In this document: piece after piece, positions 45,315-54,125 of the stretch
Layout: each line of letters opens with the position of its first letter
Position numbering within the stretch: the first letter of the stretch is position 1
Source of the DNA: CAWIUB01 sp963839995
Lineage (GTDB): Bacteria; Actinomycetota; Actinomycetes; Mycobacteriales; Jatrophihabitantaceae
NCBI GenBank assembly: GCA_963839995.1
Contig: CAWIXH010000002.1
Location: forward strand, 1 to 64,000
Direction of reading: 5' to 3'
DNA: 64,000 bases
Translations under genes and position numbers: made by a program
Notes under the pieces: generated by a model
What the model was told of the DNA's origin: nothing
What the model saw: only the letters and a program-made list of their open reading frames with translations
Database searches by the model: none

Positions 45315-46063
45315 TCACGCTCGCTTCTTGAATATGGCAAGCGCCCACAGGTAGCCGACGAGGCGTGAACCTCCCCGACGCACCAGGCGAGGGCGGCGAT
45401 CATGTCGCTGGTGGCCGGTGCGCCGTTGAGCAACCCGCGCAGGGTTTCGATGATCGGCGTGAAGGGCTGGTACTCCGCGAACTGCCGGACGCCGGCCCCC
45501 ATCTTCTCCGCCGGTACGATCGCGCTGCTGAAGAACGGCAGCATGACCAGCGGAAAGGTGGCCATGCCCGCCGATTCCACAGTTTTCGCAGCCAATCCCA
45601 AGGCGACCGTGAGCCAGCCGGCCGCGAAACCGAGCAGCGCGACGATATCGACCACGCCGAGCCAGTCGAGGAGACTCGCCGACGGACTGAATCCCAGCAG
45701 GAAGGCCACCCCGATGATCGCCCCGATGGCGACCAGATTGGTCAGCAGACTGGCGACGACGTGACCGGTCAACACCGCACCACGGGAGACGTCCATGACC
45801 TTGAACCGGTTGATGATGCCCTTCGTCATGTCGGAGTTCACCGACGTCGCGGTGGCCCCCAGCCCGTAACAGACGGCCAACAGCATCAGTCCCGGCGTTG
45901 CGTAGTCGACGTAGTCGACACCGACGTTGAAAGCGTCTCCGAGCATGTACACGAACATCAACATGATCACGACCGGCATCAAGACCGCGTTGAACACCGA
46001 GGTCGGATTCCGGGCGATGTGTTTGAAGTTGCGACGCAACATGATCGTCGAATCGGTGCTCAT
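45315..46063 (-). pseudogene. ABC-2 type permease (DrrB-like) with a C-terminal frameshift
   Basis: ATG 46063 overlaps the ATPase gene by 4 nt. The protein has the six-helix ABC-2 layout: RRNFKHIARNPTSVFNAVLM, PGLMLLAVCYGLGATAT, and GVRQFAEYQPFTPIIETLRG near the end. After ALAWCVG a one-base shift near 45365 separates it from its proper C-terminus LVGYLWALAIFKKRA-stop. As read, it runs on into the DUF4097 region. It would pair with the ATPase to export a drug or lipid. Confidence 0.78.
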
Positions 46064-47001
46064 TTCGCGACCACCTCCGTGATGTGGCCCGTCAGGGCGA
46101 GGAAGACGTCATCGAGGTCCGGTGTGTGCACGGAGAACTCTTCGGTATTGATCGAATGCTCATCGAGTTGATCCAGCAGAGCCCGCAACGATTTCGCCCC
46201 ACCATCGCTGGGAACCCGCAAGGTCAGGTCCTGGTCGTCCCGCGTGGAGCCGGTCAGGACCCGCGCCGCCGCGTCGAGTTCGAAAATGTCGGTGAACCGG
46301 AGTCGGACATGACTGCCGGGGACCTGGCGCTTGAGCTCCTCGGGAGTGCCCTGGGCAACCAGGCGGCCCTGGTCGAGTACCGCGATCCGGTCGGTGAGCT
46401 GATCGGCTTCATCAAGGTACTGGGTGGTAAGGAAGATGGTGACACCACCCGCCACCAACTCGCGGACGATTTCCCACATCGTGCGACGGCTGCGTGGATC
46501 CAGTCCTGTCGTCGGCTCGTCCAGGAAAATGATCTGCGGGTTGCCGACCAGCGTCATCGCCAGATCCAGCTTCCGGCGCATACCCCCGAAATATGTCGCC
46601 ACCATTTTCTGCGCCGACTCCACCAGATCGAACCGCTCCAGCAACTCCGTGACAACCCGCCTGCCCTCGCCGGAGCCCACGCGCTTTAGATCCGCCATCA
46701 ACTGCAGGTTCTCCTGGCCCGTCAGCAGCTCATCCACCGCGGCGAACTGACCGGTGACCCCGATTACCGCGCGCACCTCCTTGGTCTCGGTGGCAACATC
46801 ATGCCCGGCAACGCGTACGGTCCCACCGTCGGGCTTCATCAAGGTGGTCAGCACGTTCACCGCCGTCGTCTTGCCCGCCCCATTCGGGCCGAGCAGGGAA
46901 AAGACCGTGCCCTCACGAACATCTAGGTCGATGCCATCGAGGACGATCTTGTCCCCGAATGCCTTCCGCAGCCCTGAAGCTCCAATCGCTGAACTTCTCA
47001 T
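46060..47001 (-). CDS. ABC transporter ATP-binding protein (DrrA-like)
   Basis: From ATG 47001 (MRSSAIGASGLRKAFGDKIV) this 313-residue ATPase has Walker A LGPNGAGKTTAV, the Q-loop GVTGQFAAVDE, Walker B QIIFLDEPTTGLDP and the H-loop region FLTTQYLDEADQL, plus the C-terminal domain of daunorubicin-type exporters. The signature loop reads YFGGMRRKLDLA, with Phe where the conserved Ser of SGG is expected, which should impair hydrolysis. Its partner permease is frameshifted, so the system may be decaying. Confidence 0.85.
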   Translation of the reverse strand: MRSSAIGASGLRKAFGDKIVLDGIDLDVREGTVFSLLGPNGAGKTTAVNVLTTLMKPDGGTVRVAGHDVATETKEVRAVIGVTGQFAAVDELLTGQENLQLMADLKRVGSGEGRRVVTELLERFDLVESAQKMVATYFGGMRRKLDLAMTLVGNPQIIFLDEPTTGLDPRSRRTMWEIVRELVAGGVTIFLTTQYLDEADQLTDRIAVLDQGRLVAQGTPEELKRQVPGSHVRLRFTDIFELDAAARVLTGSTRDDQDLTLRVPSDGGAKSLRALLDQLDEHSINTEEFSVHTPDLDDVFLALTGHITEVVAK

Positions 47002-47509
47002 GCCACCACCATCGGCGCCCGGCCTGACACGCCCCTGGCACGCCCCTGACACGACCACTGACACGACCACTGACACGGCGTTCCACCTCGGTGTTGTGGT
47101 CATGGATCGGCCTGCAAGACCCCAAGACAGCACTGCGCGACCTGCAACCCACCCGCTCCGCCTTGCCTGCGGGCGAACCTAATGGCCGTTTCCTACGCGA
47201 TACCGCCGCTTGGCTGCCGCCTCCACCCCGCTCGTCCACCCGCGAGGAGCTCACCGGCTATCAACGGGTGGCGGTCTCAGCTGAACCTCACGCCGACACC
47301 TCGGGAGGCTCCGATCAGCCTTGGTTCGCGCGACGCATGGCCGGTGGTCACAGAACTGGTCACAGGAACCTACCGACGGCTGCGGTCGTCCCTGAACTCC
47401 AACAGTCGTGATCATGTGCTGACCTGCGCAAACGCCGTGAGCAGCAGATCAGCATAGACCTGCGCGGACCCAAGACGCCCCCCATCGGGGCGAGATGGGA
47501 GGGACGGAC
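47002..47509. other. no gene recognised
   Basis: A 508-bp region between divergent genes. Directly upstream of the ATPase gene GACACG(A)CC-type repeats occur (CCTGACACGACCACTGACACGACCACTGACACGG, about 47044-47077), a possible operator. No coding frame is convincing. Confidence 0.4.
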
Positions 47510-48013
47510 ATGTCGGTACTTGATCTTGTCCTGATCGGCCTAGCGATAGCATTCGATCCGCTGCCGCTCACCGCATTCATCATCGTGCTGCCCTCACAGC
47601 GCGGCGTGGTAAAGGGCGCGGCATTCGTGTTTGGGTGGCTGGCATGCCTAGCGATCGTGGTCACGGTGCTCGCAACCGGCAATAACCCTCCCAAGTCGAG
47701 CACGGCACGCTCACCTGCCCAGCTGGCGGTGAAGATCGCCATGGGAGTCTTCCTCGTCACGATCGCGATTCGGCAGCGCCGCAGGATGGGGCGGCCGAAG
47801 AAGCCGAAGAAGCCACCGAAGTGGCAGGAGCACGTGGACAACATGTCCGCGTGGTTCGCCCTGGGCCTCGCGCCCGCGCTCCAGCCCTGGGCTCTGATCG
47901 GCGCGGGCGCTGCCACGGTTGTGGAGGCCAAGCTGTCCAGCTGGGAGACCTACCTCGCGTTGTTCCTATTCTGCGTCATCGCCTCGGTGTCTTACCTCGC
48001 CATGGAACTCTGA
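47510..48013 (+). CDS. GAP-family membrane protein, truncated at the 3' end
   Basis: ATG 47510 follows GGGAGGG by 7 nt. The 167-residue product has several membrane helices (LDLVLIGLAIAFDPLPLTAF, VFGWLACLAIVVTVLA, AWFALGLAPALQPWALIGAG) and is like GAP/Sap proteins (sulfolipid-addressing type transporters), which have about 220-240 residues. It stops at SYLAMEL, exactly where the IS21-type terminal repeats begin, so its last helix and tail were removed by that insertion. Confidence 0.75.
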   Translation: MSVLDLVLIGLAIAFDPLPLTAFIIVLPSQRGVVKGAAFVFGWLACLAIVVTVLATGNNPPKSSTARSPAQLAVKIAMGVFLVTIAIRQRRRMGRPKKPKKPPKWQEHVDNMSAWFALGLAPALQPWALIGAGAATVVEAKLSSWETYLALFLFCVIASVSYLAMEL

Positions 48014-48104
48014 CAGCGGCCACGGGAGACTGCCCGGAGACGGCCATATAGCTGCCCGCTGGCGGACATGAGAACTGCCCGCTGACGGTCATGGGATCTG
48101 CCCG
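48011..48104 (+). repeat. IS21-type terminal repeat array
   Basis: CTGCCCG recurs at 48030, 48052, 48075 and 48098, that is every 22-23 bp, within a repeated pattern of CTGCCCG followed by GACGGnCATG-like sequence. IS21 elements carry several transposase-binding repeats in each end. The left boundary TGACAGCGGCCAC coincides with the stop of the GAP gene. Confidence 0.65.
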
Positions 48105-48200
48105 ACACTTTGTCGTCTGCCTCGCCGTGTCACGCGGTTGAGGCCCCTTCCTCGGGTGTGGTGGCGGTGCTGAAGCGCCGTCACCCGAGGAAGGGACAAG

Positions 48201-48695
48201 TTGAAGTCTGCCGAGGAGATCATGCAAATGTTGGAAGCGTTCGACCTGACCGGGTCGTTGCGTGACGCCGCCGAGCTGGCCGGCTGTTCGCATCACACGG
48301 TCGCGCGGCATGTCGCGGCCCGCGATGCCGGCGGGTTGACCGATCAGCCGGCCACCAGGCCGATGTTGATCGATGAGTTCCTGCCCGAGCTAGAGGAGTG
48401 GATGGAGCACTCCAAGGGCAAGATCCGCGCCGACATCGCGTACGACAAGCTGCTCGCGTTGGGCTATGCCGGTTCCGAGCGCACCATCCGCCGGGCGGTC
48501 GCGCCAGGCGGCATTCAAGGCCGGCCGCACCCGGGTGCACCGGCCGTGGGTGACCGAGCCGAGGATGTGGTTGCAGTACGACTTCGGGGACGGACCGGTG
48601 ATCGACGGGGCGAGGACGGTGCTGTTCTGCGCGTGGGTGGCCTGGTCGAGGTTCCGGGTGGTGCTGGCGTTGCGGGACAAGACGATGCCCAGTCC
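48201..48695 (+). pseudogene. IS21-family transposase (IstA) fragment
   Basis: From TTG 48201 the frame reads KSAEEIMQMLEAFDLTGSLR and AAELAGCSHHTVARHVAARD (helix-turn-helix), then shifts near 48500 to AAFKAGRTRVHRPWVTEPRM and WLQYDFGDGPVIDGARTVLF (first catalytic Asp), FRVVLALRDKTMPS. Similarity ends at about 48695, before the rest of the core. No IstB gene follows. Confidence 0.75.
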
Positions 48696-48938
48696 GTGGT
48701 CATTCCAGGCCGAACGGCCACCACGCGATCCGAGACCTACGTCCTGACCAGCTGTCAGAACGATTCCCATGCTGGTAGAGCGGGTTGATTCCGTCATCGT
48801 TCTGCAAGGATCCTTACCAGTAGCGGAACCACGACGGACAGGGCACCTCAGCCGTCACGCGACTTGGCTCGCGTGCCCGTTCGCCGACGCGGACCCACGC
48901 TCAGGCATCCGGTTGACGCGGCCGCGACTTCCCCGTCC
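48696..48938. other. no gene recognised
   Basis: Spacer between the IS21 remnant and the DUF2252 gene stop. Confidence 0.4.
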
Positions 48939-50384
48939 TCAGATCTCGGTGGTGGCTTGGGCTTTGCCGTCTTTCACGGCGGCCTGGAGCGCGGCGTAGT
49001 CGCGCTCGTTCTGGTCGGCGTAGGTTTCGGCGAACTCGGCGATGGCCTGGTCGAATTTGGCGGAGCCGCCGAGGTAGGCGGCCAGCGCGACGCGGTCGCC
49101 GGAGCGGGCGTGCGCCCGGGCGAGGGTCCATCCGCACACCCTGGCGTAGACGGTCATTCCGGTGGGGACCATTTGTTCGATGGGCATGGAGAATTTCCAG
49201 TCCCGCAGCTGGCGAACGTAGAAGTCGCGGTCTACCCCGTCCGCGCCGGTGGCGCGGGTCCAGCCGAGGAAGATGTCGCTTTGGGCCTGCATCAGGTGCT
49301 GCCCGGCGACGACTCGTTCGCCTTCGTTGCGGTACTGGCTGCGCCCGCAGTACTCGGCCAGGACCGAGGGCTGGGCCTCCTTGGCCTGCAGGAACAGTGG
49401 TTCGATGCCGTCGCCGGTTTCCATCAGCACGATCCAGGCGCGGGTGCCGACGCTGCCGACCCCGACGACCTTGCGGGCCACCTGGACCATCGCGAACTGC
49501 TCCAGGAGATGCCGCCGGTCGGACTGCAGGCTGCGCTGATATTTGCTCAGCACGGCGCGTAGCTGCTCACGCAGCGCGTCGGCCTGCACATCCGCGAACA
49601 CCTCTTCGATCGGGACGATCATCGGCGGGTCGGCGATGATCTGCCGCCGCCCGTCGACCACGGTGGTGAGCTTGTCCAGCGCCTGCATGCTGTCGCGGGT
49701 GTGGGCCTTGGCCAGCAGCTTCTCGCCGGCCTTCAACCTTTTCGCCTTGATCTGCGATCTGAACTGGCCGATGGTCTGCTCGATGTCCATGTGCGCGTAC
49801 CACACGTCCAGCAGCGACTGCTGCGCGAACTCGCGCATCGCGGTGCGGTAGCCCTCGGCCGCCGCGAGCACGATCCCACGCCGGTCCTTGGCCGGGAACC
49901 CGTTGTCCCGCCCGGCCACCGAAAGACTCGCCGCCAGCCGCTTCACATCCCACTCGAACGGGCCAGGAAGCGTCTCGTCGAAGTCGTTGACATCGAAGAC
50001 CAGGCGCCGTTCCGGCGAGGCGAACGCCCCGAAATTGGACAGGTGCGCGTCCCCGCACAGCTGCACCCGCAGCCCCGACGCGGGCGTGCCCGCCAGATCG
50101 GCGGCCATCGGCAGCGCAGCCCCCCGATAGAACGTGAACGCCGACACCAGCATCCGCCCATGCCGGATCGGCACCAGCTCAGGCACCCGCGACCGGGCCT
50201 GCCCCAGCAGCAGACCGACCGGATCCCGCGACCTATCCGGCCGGAACTCCGCATGCGATTCAAGCGGCGCCACCGCCCGGGAATCCTTCCCGCGAGCCAC
50301 CCGATCCGCACGACTGAGCTGCCTCCCATCGCTGGCCCGCGCACCAGACCGCCGTGCCGTGCGACCCTCAGCCATCACCGTCAT
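48939..50384 (-). CDS. DUF2252 family protein
   Basis: From ATG 50384 (MTVMAEGRTARRS) this 481-residue protein shows the DUF2252 core: FYRGAALPMAADLA, VQLCGDAHLSNFGAFASPER, VFDVNDFDETLPGPFEWDVKRLAASL and GVGSVGTRAWIVLMET. The GDAHxxNFG and DVNDFDE motifs resemble the catalytic and metal sites of the protein-kinase-like/aminoglycoside phosphotransferase fold, but its substrate is unknown. The frame is intact. Confidence 0.85.
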   Translation of the reverse strand: MTVMAEGRTARRSGARASDGRQLSRADRVARGKDSRAVAPLESHAEFRPDRSRDPVGLLLGQARSRVPELVPIRHGRMLVSAFTFYRGAALPMAADLAGTPASGLRVQLCGDAHLSNFGAFASPERRLVFDVNDFDETLPGPFEWDVKRLAASLSVAGRDNGFPAKDRRGIVLAAAEGYRTAMREFAQQSLLDVWYAHMDIEQTIGQFRSQIKAKRLKAGEKLLAKAHTRDSMQALDKLTTVVDGRRQIIADPPMIVPIEEVFADVQADALREQLRAVLSKYQRSLQSDRRHLLEQFAMVQVARKVVGVGSVGTRAWIVLMETGDGIEPLFLQAKEAQPSVLAEYCGRSQYRNEGERVVAGQHLMQAQSDIFLGWTRATGADGVDRDFYVRQLRDWKFSMPIEQMVPTGMTVYARVCGWTLARAHARSGDRVALAAYLGGSAKFDQAIAEFAETYADQNERDYAALQAAVKDGKAQATTEI

Positions 50385-50874
50385 GCCACCCTCCGAACCG
50401 CAGCGGCCCGACCCCGCTACCTCACGCACCACGGACCCACCCGGGTGCTAGTACCAGACAAGCACGCCACCCCGCCCCCAGCCATCCCCCTGAAGAGGGT
50501 GAGAAACGGTATTCGCGGCCAAGCGACCAACCGCACGGCTCCCGGACACGATGTCGACAGCACGCGCCGCCGCGCGACGACTACGACCGCACCAACGGGT
50601 AGCACGAATGCTGAGGAACATCACGCACTTGCACGCACCACCGAGCGAAGCGGCCGATCGCCGAGCGCGGGCGACCGGTCTGATCGAAGACGCGAATCAC
50701 AGGTCGAGGGCGAACTCTGGCCACTAACGCAGCCGCCGTCCAGCCCATGCGACTCGGTGTCGAAGGCGGCACCACGACAATCGTCGGCAGGGCGGGGGTT
50801 CACGCCCAGCTCCTCGGTCTGAGCTGTGTCGCGATTAAGGACGGCTCTGGGGTCGCCGTCTCGGCGCGCGCAAT
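50385..50874. other. no gene recognised
   Basis: A 490-bp gap upstream of the DUF2252 gene. No coherent frame; promoter of DUF2252 presumably lies at its left side but no clear hexamers were seen. Confidence 0.4.
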
Positions 50875-51276
50875 TTAGGACAGGGCCTTGGCTTTGGCCT
50901 GCTGGAATTCAGCGTCGCTAATTACGCCTTTGTCACGAAGGTCGGCCAGGTGCGCGATCTCCTCGGCGGCGCTGCTGCCGGTTGTGCCCGCGGCAGAGCG
51001 GATGTACTGCCGAGCCGCCTCGTCTTGCTGGCGCGCGGACTCGGCTGCGTGCTGATGCATCTTGTTGCCGCGTGCGATCAGGTACACGAACACGCCGAGG
51101 TAAGGCAGCACGATGACGAATATCGTCCAGAGCGCCTTGCCCCATCCACCGAGGTCGTCGCTGCGGAAGATGTCGCTGAACACGACGATCAGCAACCATA
51201 TCCAGATGAAGAATAGGAAGAACCACACCATGGACCAGAACACCTGGCCAGTACCGAACGCACTGGCTTCGATCAT
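50875..51276 (-). CDS. PLDc_N/SHOCT domain membrane protein
   Basis: This 133-residue protein has two membrane helices in a PLDc_N arrangement (MVWFFLFFIWIWLLIVVFSD and GKALWTIFVIVLPYLGVFVYLIARG), a charged linker and a C-terminal SHOCT motif (IAHLADLRDKGVISDAEFQQAKAKAL). Such proteins are common in actinobacteria; SHOCT is thought to mediate protein assembly. Function is unknown. Confidence 0.82.
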   Translation of the reverse strand: MIEASAFGTGQVFWSMVWFFLFFIWIWLLIVVFSDIFRSDDLGGWGKALWTIFVIVLPYLGVFVYLIARGNKMHQHAAESARQQDEAARQYIRSAAGTTGSSAAEEIAHLADLRDKGVISDAEFQQAKAKALS

Positions 51277-51577
51277 TGCGACACCTCCACGCCGACGCGG
51301 CTTGCACCGCAGTCACTAGTGATTGACCTGATTAATGATCGACCTGATTAACTGAAGCGCTGTCCAGACCTCCGTTCACATATGCGTAGGCCGCGAACCT
51401 GTCGATCGGTGAAACTCCAGGCACCCGCTACGGGGCGCCCGGGCCGGAGGTGTTCACGGCGCTCGACGAACACCCGCTCTGGCGCATCATCTTTCCCGAT
51501 CATCGACGTGACGGATAGCGGCAAAGCCGCGGGTTCGGGCCGCCGCGTGGTTGGGCTGGTCAGATGCGCGGCCGCGT
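51277..51577. other. no gene recognised
   Basis: Contains a near-direct repeat at 51316-51350 (AGTGATTGACCTGATTAA and ATGATCGACCTGATTAAC), about 16 bp apart, upstream of the SHOCT gene on the minus strand; it could be an operator. No coding frame. Confidence 0.4.
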
Positions 51578-51760
51578 TCAGCGGCGGTCGCGCCGGTCGT
51601 CGCGTCGGTCTCCTCGGTCGTCTCGTCGGTCCTCGCGGCGGTCGCGGCGCCGGCCGACACCGTGGGCGACCACGGCTGCCGTGCCGACGACGGCGGCGGT
51701 GCGAGCGACCGGGGCGCCGATGACGCCGCGGCGGGCAGCGCGGGCGGGTCGAAGTGGCAT
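51578..51760 (-). CDS. 60-residue Arg/Asp-repeat protein
   Basis: ATG 51760 follows the DUF6325 stop by 1 nt. The product has a short hydrophobic segment (RTAAVVGTAAVVAHGV) and ends in a highly charged tail built of DRR/EDRRDD units. Small proteins with an Ala/Val helix often follow DUF6325 genes; the repetitive tail looks like a local repeat expansion that replaced the usual C-terminus. Confidence 0.55.
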   Translation of the reverse strand: MPLRPARAARRGVIGAPVARTAAVVGTAAVVAHGVGRRRDRREDRRDDRGDRRDDRRDRR

Positions 51761-51761
51761 G

Positions 51762-52226
51762 TCAGGTTCCTTCCTCGGCGGCCAGTTCGGCCTGCATCGA
51801 TGCGGCGATTGCCTGGATCGGGATCCGGCCGGTCGCGATCAGCTGGCCGCCTGATCGGCGTGCCGCAGTGGCGAACGGCGCTGCCCAGGTGTTCTCCCAG
51901 ACCAGCACTCCGGCGACGCTTCCGGGCGCCATCGCGGCGGCCAGGTCCGTGACGTCGTCGGCGGCCAGGATCTCGGCCGGGTCCTTCTCCAGCGCCCGGA
52001 TCTCGTCCGCGGCGTCGGTCTCGTCGATCTCATATGCGTCGATGGACCCGTCGGCCGCCTTCTGCAGGATCAGCAGGTCCAACACCCGGATGATTCCCGC
52101 ATCGGAAAGGCGGACCAGCTCCGCCGCCATCTCGCCGTCAAAGTTCTGCGCCCCCGGCGGGAACTCCACCACCAGATAGTCCACCGGACCGAGCTCATCG
52201 ACGCCGGTGTCTCCAGTACCGCCCAC
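51762..52226 (-). CDS. DUF6325 family protein
   Basis: This 154-residue protein starts with GPVDYLVVEFPPGAQNFDGEMAAELVRLSDAGIIRVLDLLIL, and the second half has VWENTWAAPFATAARRSGGQLIATGRIP. This is the pattern of DUF6325 (related to DUF1269), a soluble alpha/beta family of unknown role. Its context with a small hydrophobic protein and SHOCT protein is usual in actinobacteria. Confidence 0.82.
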   Translation of the reverse strand: MGGTGDTGVDELGPVDYLVVEFPPGAQNFDGEMAAELVRLSDAGIIRVLDLLILQKAADGSIDAYEIDETDAADEIRALEKDPAEILAADDVTDLAAAMAPGSVAGVLVWENTWAAPFATAARRSGGQLIATGRIPIQAIAASMQAELAAEEGT

Positions 52227-52538
52227 GCTCGTCTCCTCATCTTCGCCTCAACGGCTCAAGCCAGTGTCGGCAGGGCGAACACCGCCGGCATCACGCAGAT
52301 CGGATGATTTGTGAGTCGCGTGGACACCGCCGCCGCCTGGGCTCGAGTGTCCATCTCGGGCTTTCCACGACTGCGGCGCGCCCACCAACGACCGGAACCA
52401 CGACCCGGTGAAGAACGACGTTGGACGCGCAGCGGGGGGACACGCCGATGCGCCCCCCGCAGCGCAACCAACGTCGGGCAGATCAACAAGTTCACCGTGA
52501 CGCGCGCGGGACTGCTCGGCGTCGCGCCGGGACCGTGG
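52227..52538. other. no gene recognised
   Basis: Gap between the dodecin stop and DUF6325 start, both minus strand. No gene and no clear promoter hexamers. Confidence 0.4.
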
Positions 52539-52754
52539 CTAGTCGCCGGCCTCGTACTTGAAGGAGATCGCCAGCCGCACGCGGAAGCTGGCGATGGCTC
52601 CGTTCTCGATGACCACGTCCTGCCTGACCACTTCTGCCAGTCGCAGATCCCGGATGCTGTGGCCCGTGGTCTGAACGGCGTTTCGAGCCGCCGCCTCCCA
52701 CGACTCGCTGCTGGCCCCGATGATTTCGCTCACCTTGTAGACGCTGTCTGGCAT
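52539..52754 (-). CDS. dodecin family flavin-binding protein
   Basis: From ATG 52754 this 71-residue protein reads MPDSVYKVSEIIGASSESWE, AAARNAVQTTGHSIRDLRLA and EVVRQDVVIENGAIASFRVR, the dodecin fold. Dodecins assemble into hollow 12-mers storing or buffering FMN. The AGGAGACAGCC site precedes the start. It is intact and of normal length. Confidence 0.87.
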   Translation of the reverse strand: MPDSVYKVSEIIGASSESWEAAARNAVQTTGHSIRDLRLAEVVRQDVVIENGAIASFRVRLAISFKYEAGD

Positions 52755-52909
52755 GGCTGTCTCCTTTGTCCGGCCCTCGCGGGCGCGCGGCGCGCGCTGT
52801 GCGCTCGATCCTCTGCAGAGCCTGGCACGACAAGGCCGTTCGCGATACGTCCGAGCGGCAAGCGGTGGGCGTCCGGTCGAGAACCTTGGCACCGGCTAGG
52901 TTGACGTGC

Positions 52910-54121
52910 GTGCTGCGCCGCGTGCCGTTGAAACCTGCCCGGCAGCGACTCGCAGTTGCGCTGTTCGTGATCTCGGCCGTCGGCTGGGTCGCGATGATCG
53001 TCAGCGACCCGCAGCGGTACTGGCGGCAGACCGACGCGGTCGTCTATCGGGATGCGGGTGCAGCGGTGCTGCACGGACAGTCGCTGTATCCGGTGCTGTT
53101 CGGTCCATTCCGGCTCCCGTTCACCTACCCGCCGTTCGCCGGGCTGCTGTTCGCGGCGTTCAGCGGCCTGCCCTTCGGGATCTGGCAGGTGGCATTAGCG
53201 GTGGTCAGCATCGTGGCGCTGGTCATCGCGGCGCACGCCTCGATCCGGCTGGCCGGTGGCACAGGTTTCCTGGGAGCTCTCGTCCTCGCGGCGGTGGCAC
53301 TCTGGCTGGAGCCGGTAGGCATGACGCTCCATTTCGGGCAACTGAATCTGCCGCTGCTTGCGCTCGTTCTCGTCGACCTGGCAAGCGACCGGGGCAGCTT
53401 CCGCGGTGTGGGTATCGGCCTCGCGGCGGGGATCAAGCTCACACCGTTGATCTTCATCCCCTACCTGTGGCTGACCGGACGACGTCGCACCGCAGTCGTC
53501 GGTCTGCTGACGTTTCTGGCCACCGTGCTGGCCGGGTTCGCCGTCCTGCCGCACGACGCGGTCCGCTACTGGTGGCATCAGGTCGCCGAGCCCGGCGACG
53601 GTCCTGAGCGCCTCGTCAACCAGTCGTTGAACGGTGCGCTCCTGCGCCTGACTCATCATGCTTCTGGCGGCACTGCCCTCTGGCTCGTCGCAGCGGTTTT
53701 CGTTGGCGTGGTCGGGCTTGCGGTGGCCGTCGTCGCAGCCCGCCGGAGCAGCCCGCTGCTCGGGGTCTGCCTCTGCTCGGCGACCGGTCTGCTGGTCTCG
53801 CCCGTGTCCTGGTCGCATCATTGGGTCTACGTCGTGCCCGCCCTGGCGCTGGTAGCCGACCCGCACTTCAGCCTGCGGGCGCGGATCTCGTGGGGGGTCG
53901 CTGTCGTCGCATTGTTCGGCTGGTGGCCGACCACGATCAGCGCTGGGGGTCCATCCGGGCTGCTGCGCCTGGCTCCACACGACGACGGCCGCGAATTGCA
54001 TTGGGGCTGGTGGCAGTCGACGTACGGCAACTACTACGTGCTGGCCGCGCTCGTGTTCGTTCTCGGCGCGGCGTTGCTGCTCGTCCGGGCGCGCCGCTGG
54101 CAACGGATCACGGTGAGGTGA
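52910..54121 (+). CDS. GT87 (DUF2029) family mannosyltransferase-like membrane protein
   Basis: From GTG 52910 (LRRVPLKPARQRLAVALF) this 403-residue protein has about ten membrane helices. The family features are an acidic pair after helix 1 (QTDAVVYRDAGAAVLHGQSLYP), LPFTYPPFAGLLFA, HFGQLNLPLLALVL, GIKLTPLIFIPYLW and SWSHHWVYVVPAL. GT87 enzymes of actinobacteria use polyprenyl-phosphomannose to add alpha-1,2-mannose to cell-envelope glycans (PimE-like). The specific acceptor is unknown. Confidence 0.83.
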   Translation: MLRRVPLKPARQRLAVALFVISAVGWVAMIVSDPQRYWRQTDAVVYRDAGAAVLHGQSLYPVLFGPFRLPFTYPPFAGLLFAAFSGLPFGIWQVALAVVSIVALVIAAHASIRLAGGTGFLGALVLAAVALWLEPVGMTLHFGQLNLPLLALVLVDLASDRGSFRGVGIGLAAGIKLTPLIFIPYLWLTGRRRTAVVGLLTFLATVLAGFAVLPHDAVRYWWHQVAEPGDGPERLVNQSLNGALLRLTHHASGGTALWLVAAVFVGVVGLAVAVVAARRSSPLLGVCLCSATGLLVSPVSWSHHWVYVVPALALVADPHFSLRARISWGVAVVALFGWWPTTISAGGPSGLLRLAPHDDGRELHWGWWQSTYGNYYVLAALVFVLGAALLLVRARRWQRITVR

Positions 54122-54125
54122 CACG

